Positions 16,795 through 25,854 of a stretch of DNA of 64,000 nt are shown piece by piece. The notes beneath the pieces were generated by a model. It had not been told where the DNA came from and ran no database searches. It saw nothing but the letters and a program-made list of their open reading frames with translations. This stretch comes from an uncultured Flavobacteriales bacterium (GTDB taxonomy: Bacteria; Bacteroidota; Bacteroidia; Flavobacteriales_D; Crocinitomicaceae): assembly GCA_913051935.1 (NCBI GenBank), contig CAJXCU010000002.1:16996-80995 (forward strand), given 5' to 3'. Made by a program: the position numbers and the translations under genes. Within the stretch, counting starts at the first letter, position 1, and every line of letters begins with the position of its first letter.

Positions 16795-19700
16795 TTAATT
16801 TTTAACAACTCTGAATGTTTTAAACACATTGTTATTGTAAATTTTCACGAAGTACGTTCCAGTTTCTGAATTTTTCAAATCAACAGATTTGATTTCATTT
16901 CCTGTAATGTAGTTTTTGAATGTTTGGATGATTCTTCCGTTCAAATCAGTAACTTCCACGCTAAAGAATCCTTCAGCTTCATTCGCTTGAATGTTAAAGC
17001 TACCGCTTGTCGGGTTTGGATACAATTCAAAGAAGCTCAAGTCTGCCTCCATGAGTCCAAGGTAATCACATCCACCATCAACAAACAATAGAACAGTTGA
17101 GGTATCCGCAGCACAAACTCCGTTAGAAGTTATATATGAGTAGTTATAACTACCTGGGATATTACTCGCTGTAATGTCTGGCGAACCAAGGTTGTTCCCT
17201 TGAGGATCAATCCAATCTCCACCAAGGTCAATATTACCTGACAATGAAGACAACAGGTTGTAAGGCTCATTCAAACAAACTGAATCAGCACCATCATCAC
17301 CTGCAGAGGAAGGACCATAAATTACAAGTGTCGCAACTGTTGTATCTGCAGCACATGGTGTTTTCACAACATAAAGGAAATCGTGAGTACCTTCTGGTAA
17401 GAACTGTACATCAGCAACTGAACCATTTACAAAGGTTTCATTTGCAGGGAAGCTCCAATAACCATAGGTTTCACCAGCTGTGATGAATTGGTTAAGGTCA
17501 ACTGTGTCGACTGCTCTACAAACATTTCCACCACCATCAATTCCTGGCTCAACAGAACAAGGTAAAATCTGAATTTGATCTACCACGTTCGCTCTACCCC
17601 AGTTAGAAGTTCCTTCGAAAGCAATCTCTAATTGGTCTGTTGTATCAACAATGAATAGTGTATCAACAGTCCACTCTGGCGTGTCATCTGTGTAAGAAGC
17701 AATCTCCACCCATTGAGCAGTATCTGTATCTCTCATGTAAACTCGAGTTTCATTTTGATCACCCGCCCATACTTCTTGAGCGTATGCAAATACAAGTGCA
17801 ACACTATCTTGATCAGAAAGATCAAATCTTGGAGAAGCGAGTTTTGTTACTTCACCCGCTGGTGAGCTAACAAATCTTGCATTCAGTGTCCCTTCATATG
17901 AATTAAGAGCGGCTCCACCGATTCCTCCACCAGCACCAGTTTGGTAGGTCCAATCAGCTTCTAACACCTCGTAGATGTTATACCAGCAAATTCTTGTATC
18001 TGAGTCATCCTCAAATGTCTCTTCAAAAGGAACTGTGTAGAATCCGCAGTCTGTAGTGAATGAGATTTGTGCCCAGTCGCCATTAACGCCAGTTCCACAA
18101 TCCGCAACTACATAGAAGTCGTAATCAGTATTACCCATGAGGTTATTTATAAATGCAACAGTATCCGTCACAGAAACAGAGCCAATTTCTTCTCCAGAAC
18201 CTGGTGTGAATCCAGCAGCACCATATTCAACAGTCCACGCAGCCTCAGAACCATTAGAGATCCAAGACACGTTTACACTTGTATCAGTAAGTTCATTTAT
18301 AACCAGGTCAGAGGGGCCATCGGCACTTCCAACAGTTAAGAAATAAACACTTGACGAATCACCTAAGCCATCAAATACAACGACCTCGTAAACGCCAGCC
18401 GACAAGTCTGTAGGTGCAGCACCAACTGCCCCTCCATTTACAGAGAAAGAGAACGGAACCTCTCCGCAGGCAACTGAGTCAATAACAAATGATCCATCGG
18501 CTCCAGTATTACAAGAAGCATCTACTGCAGATAGGTATACATTTACATCAGAAACATTCACACTGACCTCAACGGTTTCTTCACTGTAGCAACCGTTATT
18601 ATTACTTGCCACATAGAAGTCATATTCACCAGCTGTGTTGGCATCTGGTAGGATGGCTGTTCCAACAGACTCAAAAGGTGATCCATTTCCGATAACAGCT
18701 CCACCTGTTGAAGCATCAAACCAAGCCACATCAATGGCTTCAGTTGCTTCAAATCGTATTAGACCATTAAAGATACGTGGCGCGAAGTTACAACCAAAAA
18801 TAGTACCACCGTGACCTTCAATAAAATTGAAACTAGCATTCGATGCCCAAACGTTTCCTAATCCTGTTCCGTTTGTATATGTTATAGATCCTGTAGAACC
18901 AATGTGGAAGGAATACCTTTCTCCAGCAGGGATAGTAATATTTACTGGAACAGGAATATTTGTATAATCCGGTCCGTTAGAAACAAGACCTTCGGCAGTT
19001 CCTACTAGAATCCAACCAGCATCACTGGTATTCGCTCCAGGAATAGTTTGGTAGTCATCTGCTCTGTAGAAAATGGAAACATCTCCATTTGAACCTACAT
19101 TCATATTCAGTGCAAAACTTTCTATTGTAGTTTCTTGAATAGCCTCAATTACAAACATATTTGCACTAGATCCATTACCTCCTGCCATGGTAGTTAATAA
19201 CGAGTCCGTTGAAGCAACATCGCCTACAGCCGTTAGCTCAATACTCGTATCGCCAACACACGCGTATACTGCAGTATCAGCAACCGGAGATGGAGGGATA
19301 GACGTCTCTAAAGTTGCAATTGTAATTTCAATTGGAGCACTGAAAAGTGAATCAGCATCCCTAACTACGATAGAGTAGGTTCCTGCAGTTAAGTTTGGAG
19401 CGACGTCAAATGCACCACTATCGACTTGGAATAGGAAAGGTGCAGTTCCACACAAGGTATCCAAAATTGCAAAACTACCATTGGCATAATCCGTACACGT
19501 TTCGTCTGTAACACTTAGTGTGACATTCACATCTGTAATTTCAAGTGTAACTTGCACAGCGCTACTTTCACATCCGCCATTTGATTGTGTTACGAAAAAG
19601 TCATAAGTACCCGTAGTTGAAGCCGGCATAACTCCTGTTCCAACAGCTTCAAAAGGTGAGCCATTTCCTTCAAGGTTTCCTCCTGAAGCGGCATCATACC

Positions 19701-20928
19701 AATTCAAAGGATAAGTCCCTGCTGGTATTGAGAAGCCCATTGGGTCATTGAATGCCCCACTGTAAACAATATTTCCATCTGCATCCGCAATATTAAAAGA
19801 AACTTCGTTCGTGAAAGCTCCTGCGGTCCATTCTGCCGTTACTGTAGCACCCTCAGTAGCAACAAAATTTGCAGTTGCATTGTCTCCGGTAGCTATCGTT
19901 GCATCAGCAAGGGCAACTTCACCATCAACTAAAATAGTTACAGCATTTCCATTCCATCCATCACCCCATGAATCAAACATATTCAGTGTATATACTACTG
20001 GAAGACCGCTTGGCGTTGCCTCTAATAAGATACTAGAAGACCCACTGCAATAAGCAAGTAAAGTGTCAGCCGCGGGCGGACCAGGAACTACTGTTGGTGG
20101 TGTTGCGATTTCAACTGTAATAGGAGAACTTTGAAGACCTGTTCCATCTTCAACAATTACAACGTATGTACCGGCGGCTAAATCCGTTGGTGCAGGACCA
20201 AAAGCTCCTCCGTCTACTGAAAAGTTGAAAGGAAGAGAACCACACTGAACATTTGAAATGGAAAACGTACCATCTGTGTTTCCAATACAAGAAACATCTT
20301 GTATCAAAAGGTCAACATTAACATCAGTTATATTGACAACAACCTCAGTAGGAGCACTTTCAGTACAAATAACTCCTGTTTGGGTAACAAAAAAGCTGTA
20401 AGAACCAGTTCCAGAGGTTAGCGCAACAATGTCAAATGGCGAACCCGTGCCTATATTATTGCCACCTGGGGCATCATACCAATTTAAGGTGTATGTGTCG
20501 CTTGGAACGGCATAGCCAATAGCATCACCGTAACCACCTGAATAAACGACCGCTCCTGTTTCGTCTTGGATGTCAAAGGAGACTTCTCCTTGAAAACTTC
20601 CAGCAACCCAAGCCCCTGTTAAAACGGATCCTTCAAGGAATGTAAAGGTAGCTGTGCCAGTCGAACCTGTGGGTATCGTTGCGTTTGCAAGAACAACATT
20701 TCCGTCTGCGGAAATAGAAATTTCGTTTCCGTTCCACCCATCACCCCATGAATCATTCATAACGAGCGTATATGTCAATGATGCAGCACTTGCAGTTGCC
20801 TCAATTGGTATACTTGTACCTCCTCCACAAAAGGCGAGAGGACTTACTGCTGAGGGTGCATCACATTGTGCTTTTACAGACGATAGTCCAAAGAACAACG
20901 AAATGCTAAATAGTAGTAATTTTTTCAT
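16795..20928 (-). CDS. Large modular T9SS-exported surface protein, 1377 aa
   Basis: The protein has a signal peptide (residues 1-20) and a C-terminal type A sorting domain (about 1300-1377, LYPNPTSGSF to VVKN). Three diverged repeats of about 260 residues occupy roughly 24-283, 284-545 and 546-868. The first two share DSWGDGWNGN (59-68 and 319-328), and all three share a T/SDVNV block (201, 465, 793) and an SPF-type segment. A fibronectin III-like domain (about 870-958), a MAM/jelly-roll-like domain (963-1122) and two short Ig/PKD-like segments follow. No enzymatic motif is seen; adhesion or a surface-layer role is an inference. Acidic and nearly Lys-free over long stretches. Confidence 0.87.
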   Translation of the reverse strand: MKKLLLFSISLFFGLSSVKAQCDAPSAVSPLAFCGGGTSIPIEATASAASLTYTLVMNDSWGDGWNGNEISISADGNVVLANATIPTGSTGTATFTFLEGSVLTGAWVAGSFQGEVSFDIQDETGAVVYSGGYGDAIGYAVPSDTYTLNWYDAPGGNNIGTGSPFDIVALTSGTGSYSFFVTQTGVICTESAPTEVVVNITDVNVDLLIQDVSCIGNTDGTFSISNVQCGSLPFNFSVDGGAFGPAPTDLAAGTYVVIVEDGTGLQSSPITVEIATPPTVVPGPPAADTLLAYCSGSSSILLEATPSGLPVVYTLNMFDSWGDGWNGNAVTILVDGEVALADATIATGDNATANFVATEGATVTAEWTAGAFTNEVSFNIADADGNIVYSGAFNDPMGFSIPAGTYPLNWYDAASGGNLEGNGSPFEAVGTGVMPASTTGTYDFFVTQSNGGCESSAVQVTLEITDVNVTLSVTDETCTDYANGSFAILDTLCGTAPFLFQVDSGAFDVAPNLTAGTYSIVVRDADSLFSAPIEITIATLETSIPPSPVADTAVYACVGDTSIELTAVGDVASTDSLLTTMAGGNGSSANMFVIEAIQETTIESFALNMNVGSNGDVSIFYRADDYQTIPGANTSDAGWILVGTAEGLVSNGPDYTNIPVPVNITIPAGERYSFHIGSTGSITYTNGTGLGNVWASNASFNFIEGHGGTIFGCNFAPRIFNGLIRFEATEAIDVAWFDASTGGAVIGNGSPFESVGTAILPDANTAGEYDFYVASNNNGCYSEETVEVSVNVSDVNVYLSAVDASCNTGADGSFVIDSVACGEVPFSFSVNGGAVGAAPTDLSAGVYEVVVFDGLGDSSSVYFLTVGSADGPSDLVINELTDTSVNVSWISNGSEAAWTVEYGAAGFTPGSGEEIGSVSVTDTVAFINNLMGNTDYDFYVVADCGTGVNGDWAQISFTTDCGFYTVPFEETFEDDSDTRICWYNIYEVLEADWTYQTGAGGGIGGAALNSYEGTLNARFVSSPAGEVTKLASPRFDLSDQDSVALVFAYAQEVWAGDQNETRVYMRDTDTAQWVEIASYTDDTPEWTVDTLFIVDTTDQLEIAFEGTSNWGRANVVDQIQILPCSVEPGIDGGGNVCRAVDTVDLNQFITAGETYGYWSFPANETFVNGSVADVQFLPEGTHDFLYVVKTPCAADTTVATLVIYGPSSAGDDGADSVCLNEPYNLLSSLSGNIDLGGDWIDPQGNNLGSPDITASNIPGSYNYSYITSNGVCAADTSTVLLFVDGGCDYLGLMEADLSFFELYPNPTSGSFNIQANEAEGFFSVEVTDLNGRIIQTFKNYITGNEIKSVDLKNSETGTYFVKIYNNNVFKTFRVVKN
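18325..20859 (-). repeat. Three tandem diverged coding repeats (~780 bp units)
   Basis: The units code for residues about 24-283, 284-545 and 546-868 of the 1377-residue protein. Units one and two align along their length with a shift of 260-264 residues. Unit three keeps the second half but has a different, longer first half (about residues 570-735). The boundaries are by eye. Confidence 0.75.
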
Positions 20929-20970
20929 TTAGTTAAGTTTTTTGATTTGTATTTTAGCGAAAATATGAAA

Positions 20971-20984
20971 TTCTATCGATAGAA
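20971..20984. promoter_or_regulatory. Perfect 14-bp palindrome TTCTATCGATAGAA, possible operator
   Basis: The palindrome lies in the 107-bp divergent region between the 1377-residue T9SS gene and the SDR gene, just upstream of a TATTTTCG box (20958-20965, minus). Position and symmetry suit a dimeric regulator, but chance cannot be excluded. Confidence 0.25.
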
Positions 20985-21035
20985 ATAAATTTACGATGGA
21001 CATTTTTACTTTATTTTATTAATTACGTTGAATAA

Positions 21036-21833
21036 ATGAATATGGAAAATTTAATAAACAAGAATGCAATCGTGTCCGGAAGTTCACAAGGCATTGGTAA
21101 GGAAACGGCCAAGCTTTTTGCTGAAAGAGGGGCTTCGGTAATCCTTTTGGCAAGAAATGAGTCAAAGCTTCAAGGTGTTCTGTCAGAGCTATCTATTGTC
21201 AATGAGCATCAAAAGCATGGGGTTTTGGTTGCTGATTTCTCTAATCCATCCAAATTACAGCAGGTCATCGAAGGTTTTGTCAATCAAAATGATCGTTCAA
21301 TTCATATACTCGTAAACAATACCGGAGGTCCTGCAGGGGGATTGATTAAAGATGCAAGACCTGAAGAGTTTATCAATACTTTTCAGCAGCATTTAATTTG
21401 TAATCATATACTCGCCCAAGCAACTATTCCTGGTATGATAAAGGATAAGTTTGGAAGAATTATTAATGTTATTTCGACTTCAGTAAAACAACCGCTCAAT
21501 GGTCTTGGCGTTTCAAATACGGTACGTGGGGCGGTGGCAAACTGGAGCAAAACACTTGCAAATGAACTTGGTGAATACAACATTACAGTCAACAATGTCC
21601 TACCTGGCGCAACAAACACCTCTCGTTTATCAGACATTGCGAATGCAAAGGCATCGAAAATGAATAAATCAGTTGATGAGATATTTCAAGTAATGGCAAG
21701 CCAAGTTCCAATGCAGCGAATTGCAGAGCCCGAGGAGGTTGCAAAGGCAATTGCATTTTTAGCTTCAAACGAGGCAGATTATATTAATGGGGTAAACTTA
21801 CCCGTAGATGGAGGTAGAACGAAATCCTTGTAG
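21036..21833 (+). CDS. Atypical short-chain dehydrogenase/reductase family protein
   Basis: The 265-residue protein has an SDR Rossmann fold with the N-terminal glycine motif SGSSQGIG (14-21), the VNNTGGP strand (93-99) and a C-terminal NLPVDGG. The catalytic YxxxK is not present: the aligned block is S160-NTV-R164 after ISTSVKQP. This matches a known atypical SDR subgroup that resembles beta-ketoacyl-ACP reductases but lacks a perfect tetrad, so it may not be a conventional oxidoreductase. Two in-frame ATGs (21036 and 21042) are both possible starts. Confidence 0.85.
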   Translation: MNMENLINKNAIVSGSSQGIGKETAKLFAERGASVILLARNESKLQGVLSELSIVNEHQKHGVLVADFSNPSKLQQVIEGFVNQNDRSIHILVNNTGGPAGGLIKDARPEEFINTFQQHLICNHILAQATIPGMIKDKFGRIINVISTSVKQPLNGLGVSNTVRGAVANWSKTLANELGEYNITVNNVLPGATNTSRLSDIANAKASKMNKSVDEIFQVMASQVPMQRIAEPEEVAKAIAFLASNEADYINGVNLPVDGGRTKSL

Positions 21834-21835
21834 AT

Positions 21836-22144
21836 TCAGCCCTTTTTATTTAGGAAAATTCTGTAAGTGATGAGAAAAGGAATGCCCAACAATAGGCACG
21901 CAGCAAGTGCATAACCGCGGGCAGTTAGATAAAATTTTTTTATGTGTACCATATCGGATGGCTCATAACCTAAACCGATGAAGTAAGATAAGCTCAGTGG
22001 TGCTTCGCTTGTTTGTTCGGTACCGTTTATGGATAAAATTATTTCACCTGGAAATAAATTGATGGGAAATAAAAATAAGGGTAAAGCAATCAAGCAGAAA
22101 CTAAAAATAAAAACAGTTACAGGATTCTTAATTTTCAAATTCAT
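21836..22144 (-). CDS. Small membrane protein, two helices (102 aa)
   Basis: The protein has an N-terminal hydrophobic helix (about 10-29), a polar extracytoplasmic loop with no cysteine pair, and a second helix (about 74-93) ending in a basic tail. No family is recognised. An exact TATCTTTG promoter box lies 5 nt before its ATG, supporting expression and start. It diverges from a histidine kinase gene with only 33 bp between the two start codons, so the two promoters must interfere or be co-regulated. It ends 2 bp from the convergent SDR gene. Confidence 0.68.
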   Translation of the reverse strand: MNLKIKNPVTVFIFSFCLIALPLFLFPINLFPGEIILSINGTEQTSEAPLSLSYFIGLGYEPSDMVHIKKFYLTARGYALAACLLLGIPFLITYRIFLNKKG

Positions 22145-22149
22145 AGATT

Positions 22150-22157
22150 CAAAGATA
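22150..22157 (-). promoter_or_regulatory. -7 box TATCTTTG, leaderless spacing
   Basis: This is an exact TAnnTTTG match on the minus strand, ending 5 nt before the ATG at 22144. It lies 5 bp from the opposing box at 22163-22170. Confidence 0.5.
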
Positions 22158-22162
22158 AGCCT

Positions 22163-22170
22163 TAATTTTA
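22163..22170 (+). promoter_or_regulatory. -7 box TAATTTTA (one mismatch) for the histidine kinase
   Basis: The box has one mismatch to TAnnTTTG and ends 7 nt before the ATG at 22178. It is back to back with the minus-strand box at 22150-22157. Confidence 0.35.
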
Positions 22171-22177
22171 GGATTAC

Positions 22178-23713
22178 ATGGTAAAATCAGCCAACGGCAT
22201 TCACGTAAATAAGCAACGATGGAAAATTTTTCTATCGCTTATGGTTCTGATTGTTATTGCCATTTCTTTAGCTGTCTCCAATAATTTTGTTGCTAAGATT
22301 GGGGAACGTGAAAAATCAAAAGCCAAGCAGTGGGTTGAAGCAATCAATAAGAAGGGAGAGCTGGTTCAGCTTTCTAATGCTATTTTTTCTGAACTAAAAA
22401 GAAAAGAAAAGCAAAAGATTGACTTGGTCGTAGAAGCACAAAAAATACTCCTCACAAAATCTGACCTATCTAAAAATCAGGATGTGGAGTTTTCTCTTTC
22501 TATCATTCAATCAAATACTGAAATACCCGTTGTGCTTCTAACAGAGGAGAACAATGTAATGCAGTACAGGAATATGGATTCATTATTTCGAGGTATTTCG
22601 TCTTTTTCTGAAAAGGATTCGATTTGTATTTTAAAAGCTTCGAAGTGGGAAAACATTGGTCAGTATCGGATTATCGAGTATTTGGATGGCGAGTTTTTAA
22701 AGTTTGTTTTTGGGAATTCATTTGAATTAGATCGACTTCAGCGAGAGAGTGCGCTTCTTATTTCCTCATTTAATAATGAGATTAAAGACAATAAAGCCCT
22801 TATCCCTGTTATGCTTTGGGATGTTTCCTCTGATTCTTTGGAGGCAAGTAATTTAGATCTAAGCGAAGCCGAAAGTAAATTATTGAGGGAGGAATGGAAA
22901 CTTGATAATACGCCTTTAGTCTTTGATTTTGGAACAGGAAAAAAGGAGCTTTATTTTTCAGATAGTGATGAATTGATTTATTTACAATGGATTCCGAGTA
23001 TACAGTTTGCGGTTCTTGCTATGCTAATTTTATTAGGATATTTTATTTTCTCCACTTACCGAAAGGCAGAACAAAAGAGGGTTTGGGCCGGAATGGCAAA
23101 AGAAACAGCGCATCAGCTTGGGACACCACTCTCTTCTCTCATGGGTTGGCAGGCACACCTCGAGAGTTTAAAGGTTGATCCTATGGTCACGACGGAGATG
23201 AAAAAAGATTTGGTCCGGCTTGAGAGAATTACAGATCGATTTTCTAAAATTGGTTCGGAGGCAAAGCTTGAACAAAAAGACATTAGCAGCACAATTGAAA
23301 ATAACTTGGAATATTTACGCGCACGCCTTTCAAATAAAGTTGAGCTTATTTTCCACTCTGATCTTGAACAGACTGATAGCGTTGCGCACAATGCGTCTTT
23401 AATAGATTGGGTCGTTGAGAACCTGTGTAAGAATGCTGTAGATGCCATGCAAGGAGATGGTAAGCTAGAAGTAAAAATATATAATCAAAAAACGAATATT
23501 GTTATTGATTTTATTGATTCAGGAAAGGGTATTTCTACCAAAGACCAAAAGGCCATCTTTGAACCAGGGTTTTCTACCAAGAAAAGAGGTTGGGGGCTTG
23601 GTTTAGCATTGGTAAAAAGAATTATTGAAGAACACCATTCGGGTAAAGTCTTTGTTGCGTCATCGAAGATTGGCCATGGAACAACTTTTAGAATTCTATT
23701 GGCTAAGCGTTGA
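22178..23713 (+). CDS. Orphan sensor histidine kinase
   Basis: The 511-residue protein has a membrane helix at about 16-36, an extracytoplasmic sensor region of about 235 residues without a named domain, and a second helix at about 275-294. The dimerisation helix has the phospho-acceptor H312 in KETAHQLGTPL. A HATPase_c domain follows with the N-box ENLCKNAVDAM, the G1 region DSGKGI and the G2 region GWGLGLALVK. No HAMP, PAS or receiver domain and no response-regulator gene is nearby, so its partner is elsewhere. It overlaps the convergent flavoprotein gene by 11 bp. Confidence 0.9.
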   Translation: MVKSANGIHVNKQRWKIFLSLMVLIVIAISLAVSNNFVAKIGEREKSKAKQWVEAINKKGELVQLSNAIFSELKRKEKQKIDLVVEAQKILLTKSDLSKNQDVEFSLSIIQSNTEIPVVLLTEENNVMQYRNMDSLFRGISSFSEKDSICILKASKWENIGQYRIIEYLDGEFLKFVFGNSFELDRLQRESALLISSFNNEIKDNKALIPVMLWDVSSDSLEASNLDLSEAESKLLREEWKLDNTPLVFDFGTGKKELYFSDSDELIYLQWIPSIQFAVLAMLILLGYFIFSTYRKAEQKRVWAGMAKETAHQLGTPLSSLMGWQAHLESLKVDPMVTTEMKKDLVRLERITDRFSKIGSEAKLEQKDISSTIENNLEYLRARLSNKVELIFHSDLEQTDSVAHNASLIDWVVENLCKNAVDAMQGDGKLEVKIYNQKTNIVIDFIDSGKGISTKDQKAIFEPGFSTKKRGWGLGLALVKRIIEEHHSGKVFVASSKIGHGTTFRILLAKR

Positions 23714-24662
23714 ATTCAGACTTTAGGTTATTAATTACTTGTTTTACAGATAGAATTTCTTTCACGTGTTCAATGGATGGCCCCGCACACCACACGGTTT
23801 TATAGGTTGTAGAAAACGCAGCCTTTTGAAGACTTTTCATACCCCTCATAAAGGTTAATGCTTTGAACCATTTTTTGACTTTTTTATTTTTGTTTAGAAA
23901 ACTTTCTAGGAAGTTTTGTGAGGTGCCAATCTTTTCTACATACGGAGTTTTAATCACTGTGCAGGGCGTTCCGGAAAGTTTTGTGGTTAGAACAATATCT
24001 TTAGCGCCATAATCAACGCAAGCATCTTTATATCCTTGAGAAACAGGGGCTTCATTTGTTGCAATAAAGATACTGCCCATGGAAACACCATCAGCTCCCA
24101 AATCTAGCATCTCTTTAATACCTTGACCATTTCCAATTCCACCAGCGGAAATTATAGGGATATTGCATTCTTTTTTAAGTGCCGGAATGAGCTCAGCAAA
24201 GGGTGTTGGTCCGGCATGTCCGCCCGCCTCTTTGTTAACAGCAATAATTGCATCCGCCCCTAAGGATTCCACCTTGCGAGCATATTTTACATCTACGACA
24301 TCACAGAAAACCTTTACACCATATTTTTTGGCCATTTCAATAGTTTCTGCGGGAGACCCGAGTGAGGTTATGAAATAGGCTATTCCTTCTTCACAGCATA
24401 CCTTGAGCTGTTGTTTGTAAAGAAAGTTTGATTTATTTACAATCAGATTTATACCAAATGGGCCATTAACTTCTTTTTTTATGTGCCTGATGGCTGTGCG
24501 TAATTCATCGACTGTTCTGTAGTTCAATGCTGGTATTGCGCCCGTTATGCCGTTTCGTAGCGCTTCAATAATCATTTTCTCATTTGACACCAAAAACATG
24601 GGAGCCATGATCACAGGAAAATCAATATTTAATATTTCACACAAAGAACCTTTATTTGTCAT
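23703..24662 (-). CDS. Nitronate monooxygenase/2-nitropropane dioxygenase-like flavoprotein
   Basis: The 319-residue FMN-dependent TIM-barrel protein of the NMO/FabK family has the opening NIDFPVIMAPM. It also has the family core EAGGHAGP, where the histidine corresponds to the catalytic base, then IISAGGIGNGQGI and GADGVSMGSIFI. The family oxidises alkyl nitronates such as propionate-3-nitronate; related members act in lipid or polyketide metabolism. I chose ATG 24662 over the 11-residue longer frame because the conserved domain starts there and a promoter box (24683-24690) lies upstream. It diverges from the M14 peptidase gene by 52 bp. Confidence 0.87.
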   Translation of the reverse strand: MTNKGSLCEILNIDFPVIMAPMFLVSNEKMIIEALRNGITGAIPALNYRTVDELRTAIRHIKKEVNGPFGINLIVNKSNFLYKQQLKVCCEEGIAYFITSLGSPAETIEMAKKYGVKVFCDVVDVKYARKVESLGADAIIAVNKEAGGHAGPTPFAELIPALKKECNIPIISAGGIGNGQGIKEMLDLGADGVSMGSIFIATNEAPVSQGYKDACVDYGAKDIVLTTKLSGTPCTVIKTPYVEKIGTSQNFLESFLNKNKKVKKWFKALTFMRGMKSLQKAAFSTTYKTVWCAGPSIEHVKEILSVKQVINNLKSEFNA

Positions 24663-24682
24663 TACCTTTGATTTGATACTTT

Positions 24683-24690
24683 CAAAAATA
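24683..24690 (-). promoter_or_regulatory. -7 box TATTTTTG for the nitronate monooxygenase-like gene
   Basis: This is an exact TAnnTTTG match on the minus strand, 20 nt before the ATG at 24662. It supports that start rather than the one at 24695, which would place the box inside the coding sequence. Confidence 0.4.
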
Positions 24691-24714
24691 AGCAATATCC
24701 AAATCCTATCCTAC

Positions 24715-25767
24715 ATGAGTATTAAGCAAAGGATTTTAATATTATTTCTTCTGTTACCTCTTCTATCTTTCAACCAAAAAAACAGAAAGGTTGGCATTAA
24801 CGATACTTTGAGATATTCATTGTCAATGTCTTATGAGGCTATTGTTGACATGTTTTATTTGTACGAGCCGTTTCTTGAAATTTCGTTATTAGGGCACTCT
24901 GAATTTGGACAGGCCATTCCTTTGCTTAAAATCTCCAAGAAAAGCAACGTCAAGAAAAAGCCAGTTTTAATCGTAGGTAATTTACATGCAAGAGAATTTT
25001 ATAGCTCAAAATTCGTTCTAAAGTTTTGTGATGAGTTTTTGTACTCTTTGTTGACCAAAGATGGCATATATAAATCTGCTAATAAAATTATAGAAGAATA
25101 CGACTTATTTGTCATACCCGTGGCAAATCCAGATGGGCTCAAAATTGCGCAGGAGGATTGGGAGGGAATTGAATCTTATCGCGCTTTAGTTGACTCAATA
25201 AAGAGGGTAGGACCATATTCCGACTGGAAAGCAAATGGAATGGGAATCGACCTCAACAATAATTTTGATGATGGTAATTTTGAAGTAAAGCATGGACACT
25301 TATTTGAGGAGGAACCCGCCTCTCAGGGGTATAAAGGAGCTTTTCCGTGCGAAGCAAATGAGGCTCGCATCATTCAGGATTTTGTCGATACTTTGATCCC
25401 ATTGATCACATTATCTTATCATACCAAAGGAGATGTTTTATTTTGGGCGGATCGTGGAACCCATTCCTATTTTAAGGGCCTTGATGAGCTACTAAATACA
25501 AAAGTGGCTAATGCTTGTGAATTTAAAATGGCACGTGTGTCTAGAAATCCTAAAGATTATGGAGCAGGACTAGAGAATTATATTAGAGCTAAAACGAAAA
25601 GAATCGCTGTTTGTGTGGAGCTTTCCCCACCGAATGATTTGGTAGAACAGCATCCCGCCAATATGTTTAAAAGTTTGGTTTGGGATAAGTGTAAAAGTAT
25701 GCCGATTATTTACCTTGAGGAGCTTTCGAGACTTTATCCGAGGTATAAATATTTGTTTGAGCCTTAA
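24715..25767 (+). CDS. Secreted M14-family zinc carboxypeptidase
   Basis: The 350-residue protein has an N-terminal hydrophobic signal (residues 6-18). The metallocarboxypeptidase pattern is complete: zinc ligands H91 and E94 in NLHAREF, zinc ligand H236 in LSYHTKGD, and the catalytic glutamate E302 in AVCVELSPP. VANPDGL and GIDLNNNFDDG fill the usual Asn/Arg loop, with an N where classical enzymes have R (DLNRNF). Substrate may be peptidoglycan peptides or protein C-termini; specificity cannot be read. The start at 24715 is chosen because upstream codons overlap the divergent gene. Confidence 0.87.
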   Translation: MSIKQRILILFLLLPLLSFNQKNRKVGINDTLRYSLSMSYEAIVDMFYLYEPFLEISLLGHSEFGQAIPLLKISKKSNVKKKPVLIVGNLHAREFYSSKFVLKFCDEFLYSLLTKDGIYKSANKIIEEYDLFVIPVANPDGLKIAQEDWEGIESYRALVDSIKRVGPYSDWKANGMGIDLNNNFDDGNFEVKHGHLFEEEPASQGYKGAFPCEANEARIIQDFVDTLIPLITLSYHTKGDVLFWADRGTHSYFKGLDELLNTKVANACEFKMARVSRNPKDYGAGLENYIRAKTKRIAVCVELSPPNDLVEQHPANMFKSLVWDKCKSMPIIYLEELSRLYPRYKYLFEP

Positions 25768-25854
25768 ACTTCCTTTCTTGATCCTTCATGAATAAATTAG
25801 GTCGGGGATTAAATGCTTACTAAATTTGACCAGTGCATATATTGCTCGTTCTAA

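Noticed and set aside
25768..25854. Possible riboswitch (TPP or NAD) before pnuC
   Set aside because: I found no TPP core or NAD-type motif by eye, and 87 bp leaves little room for a full TPP aptamer plus expression platform.
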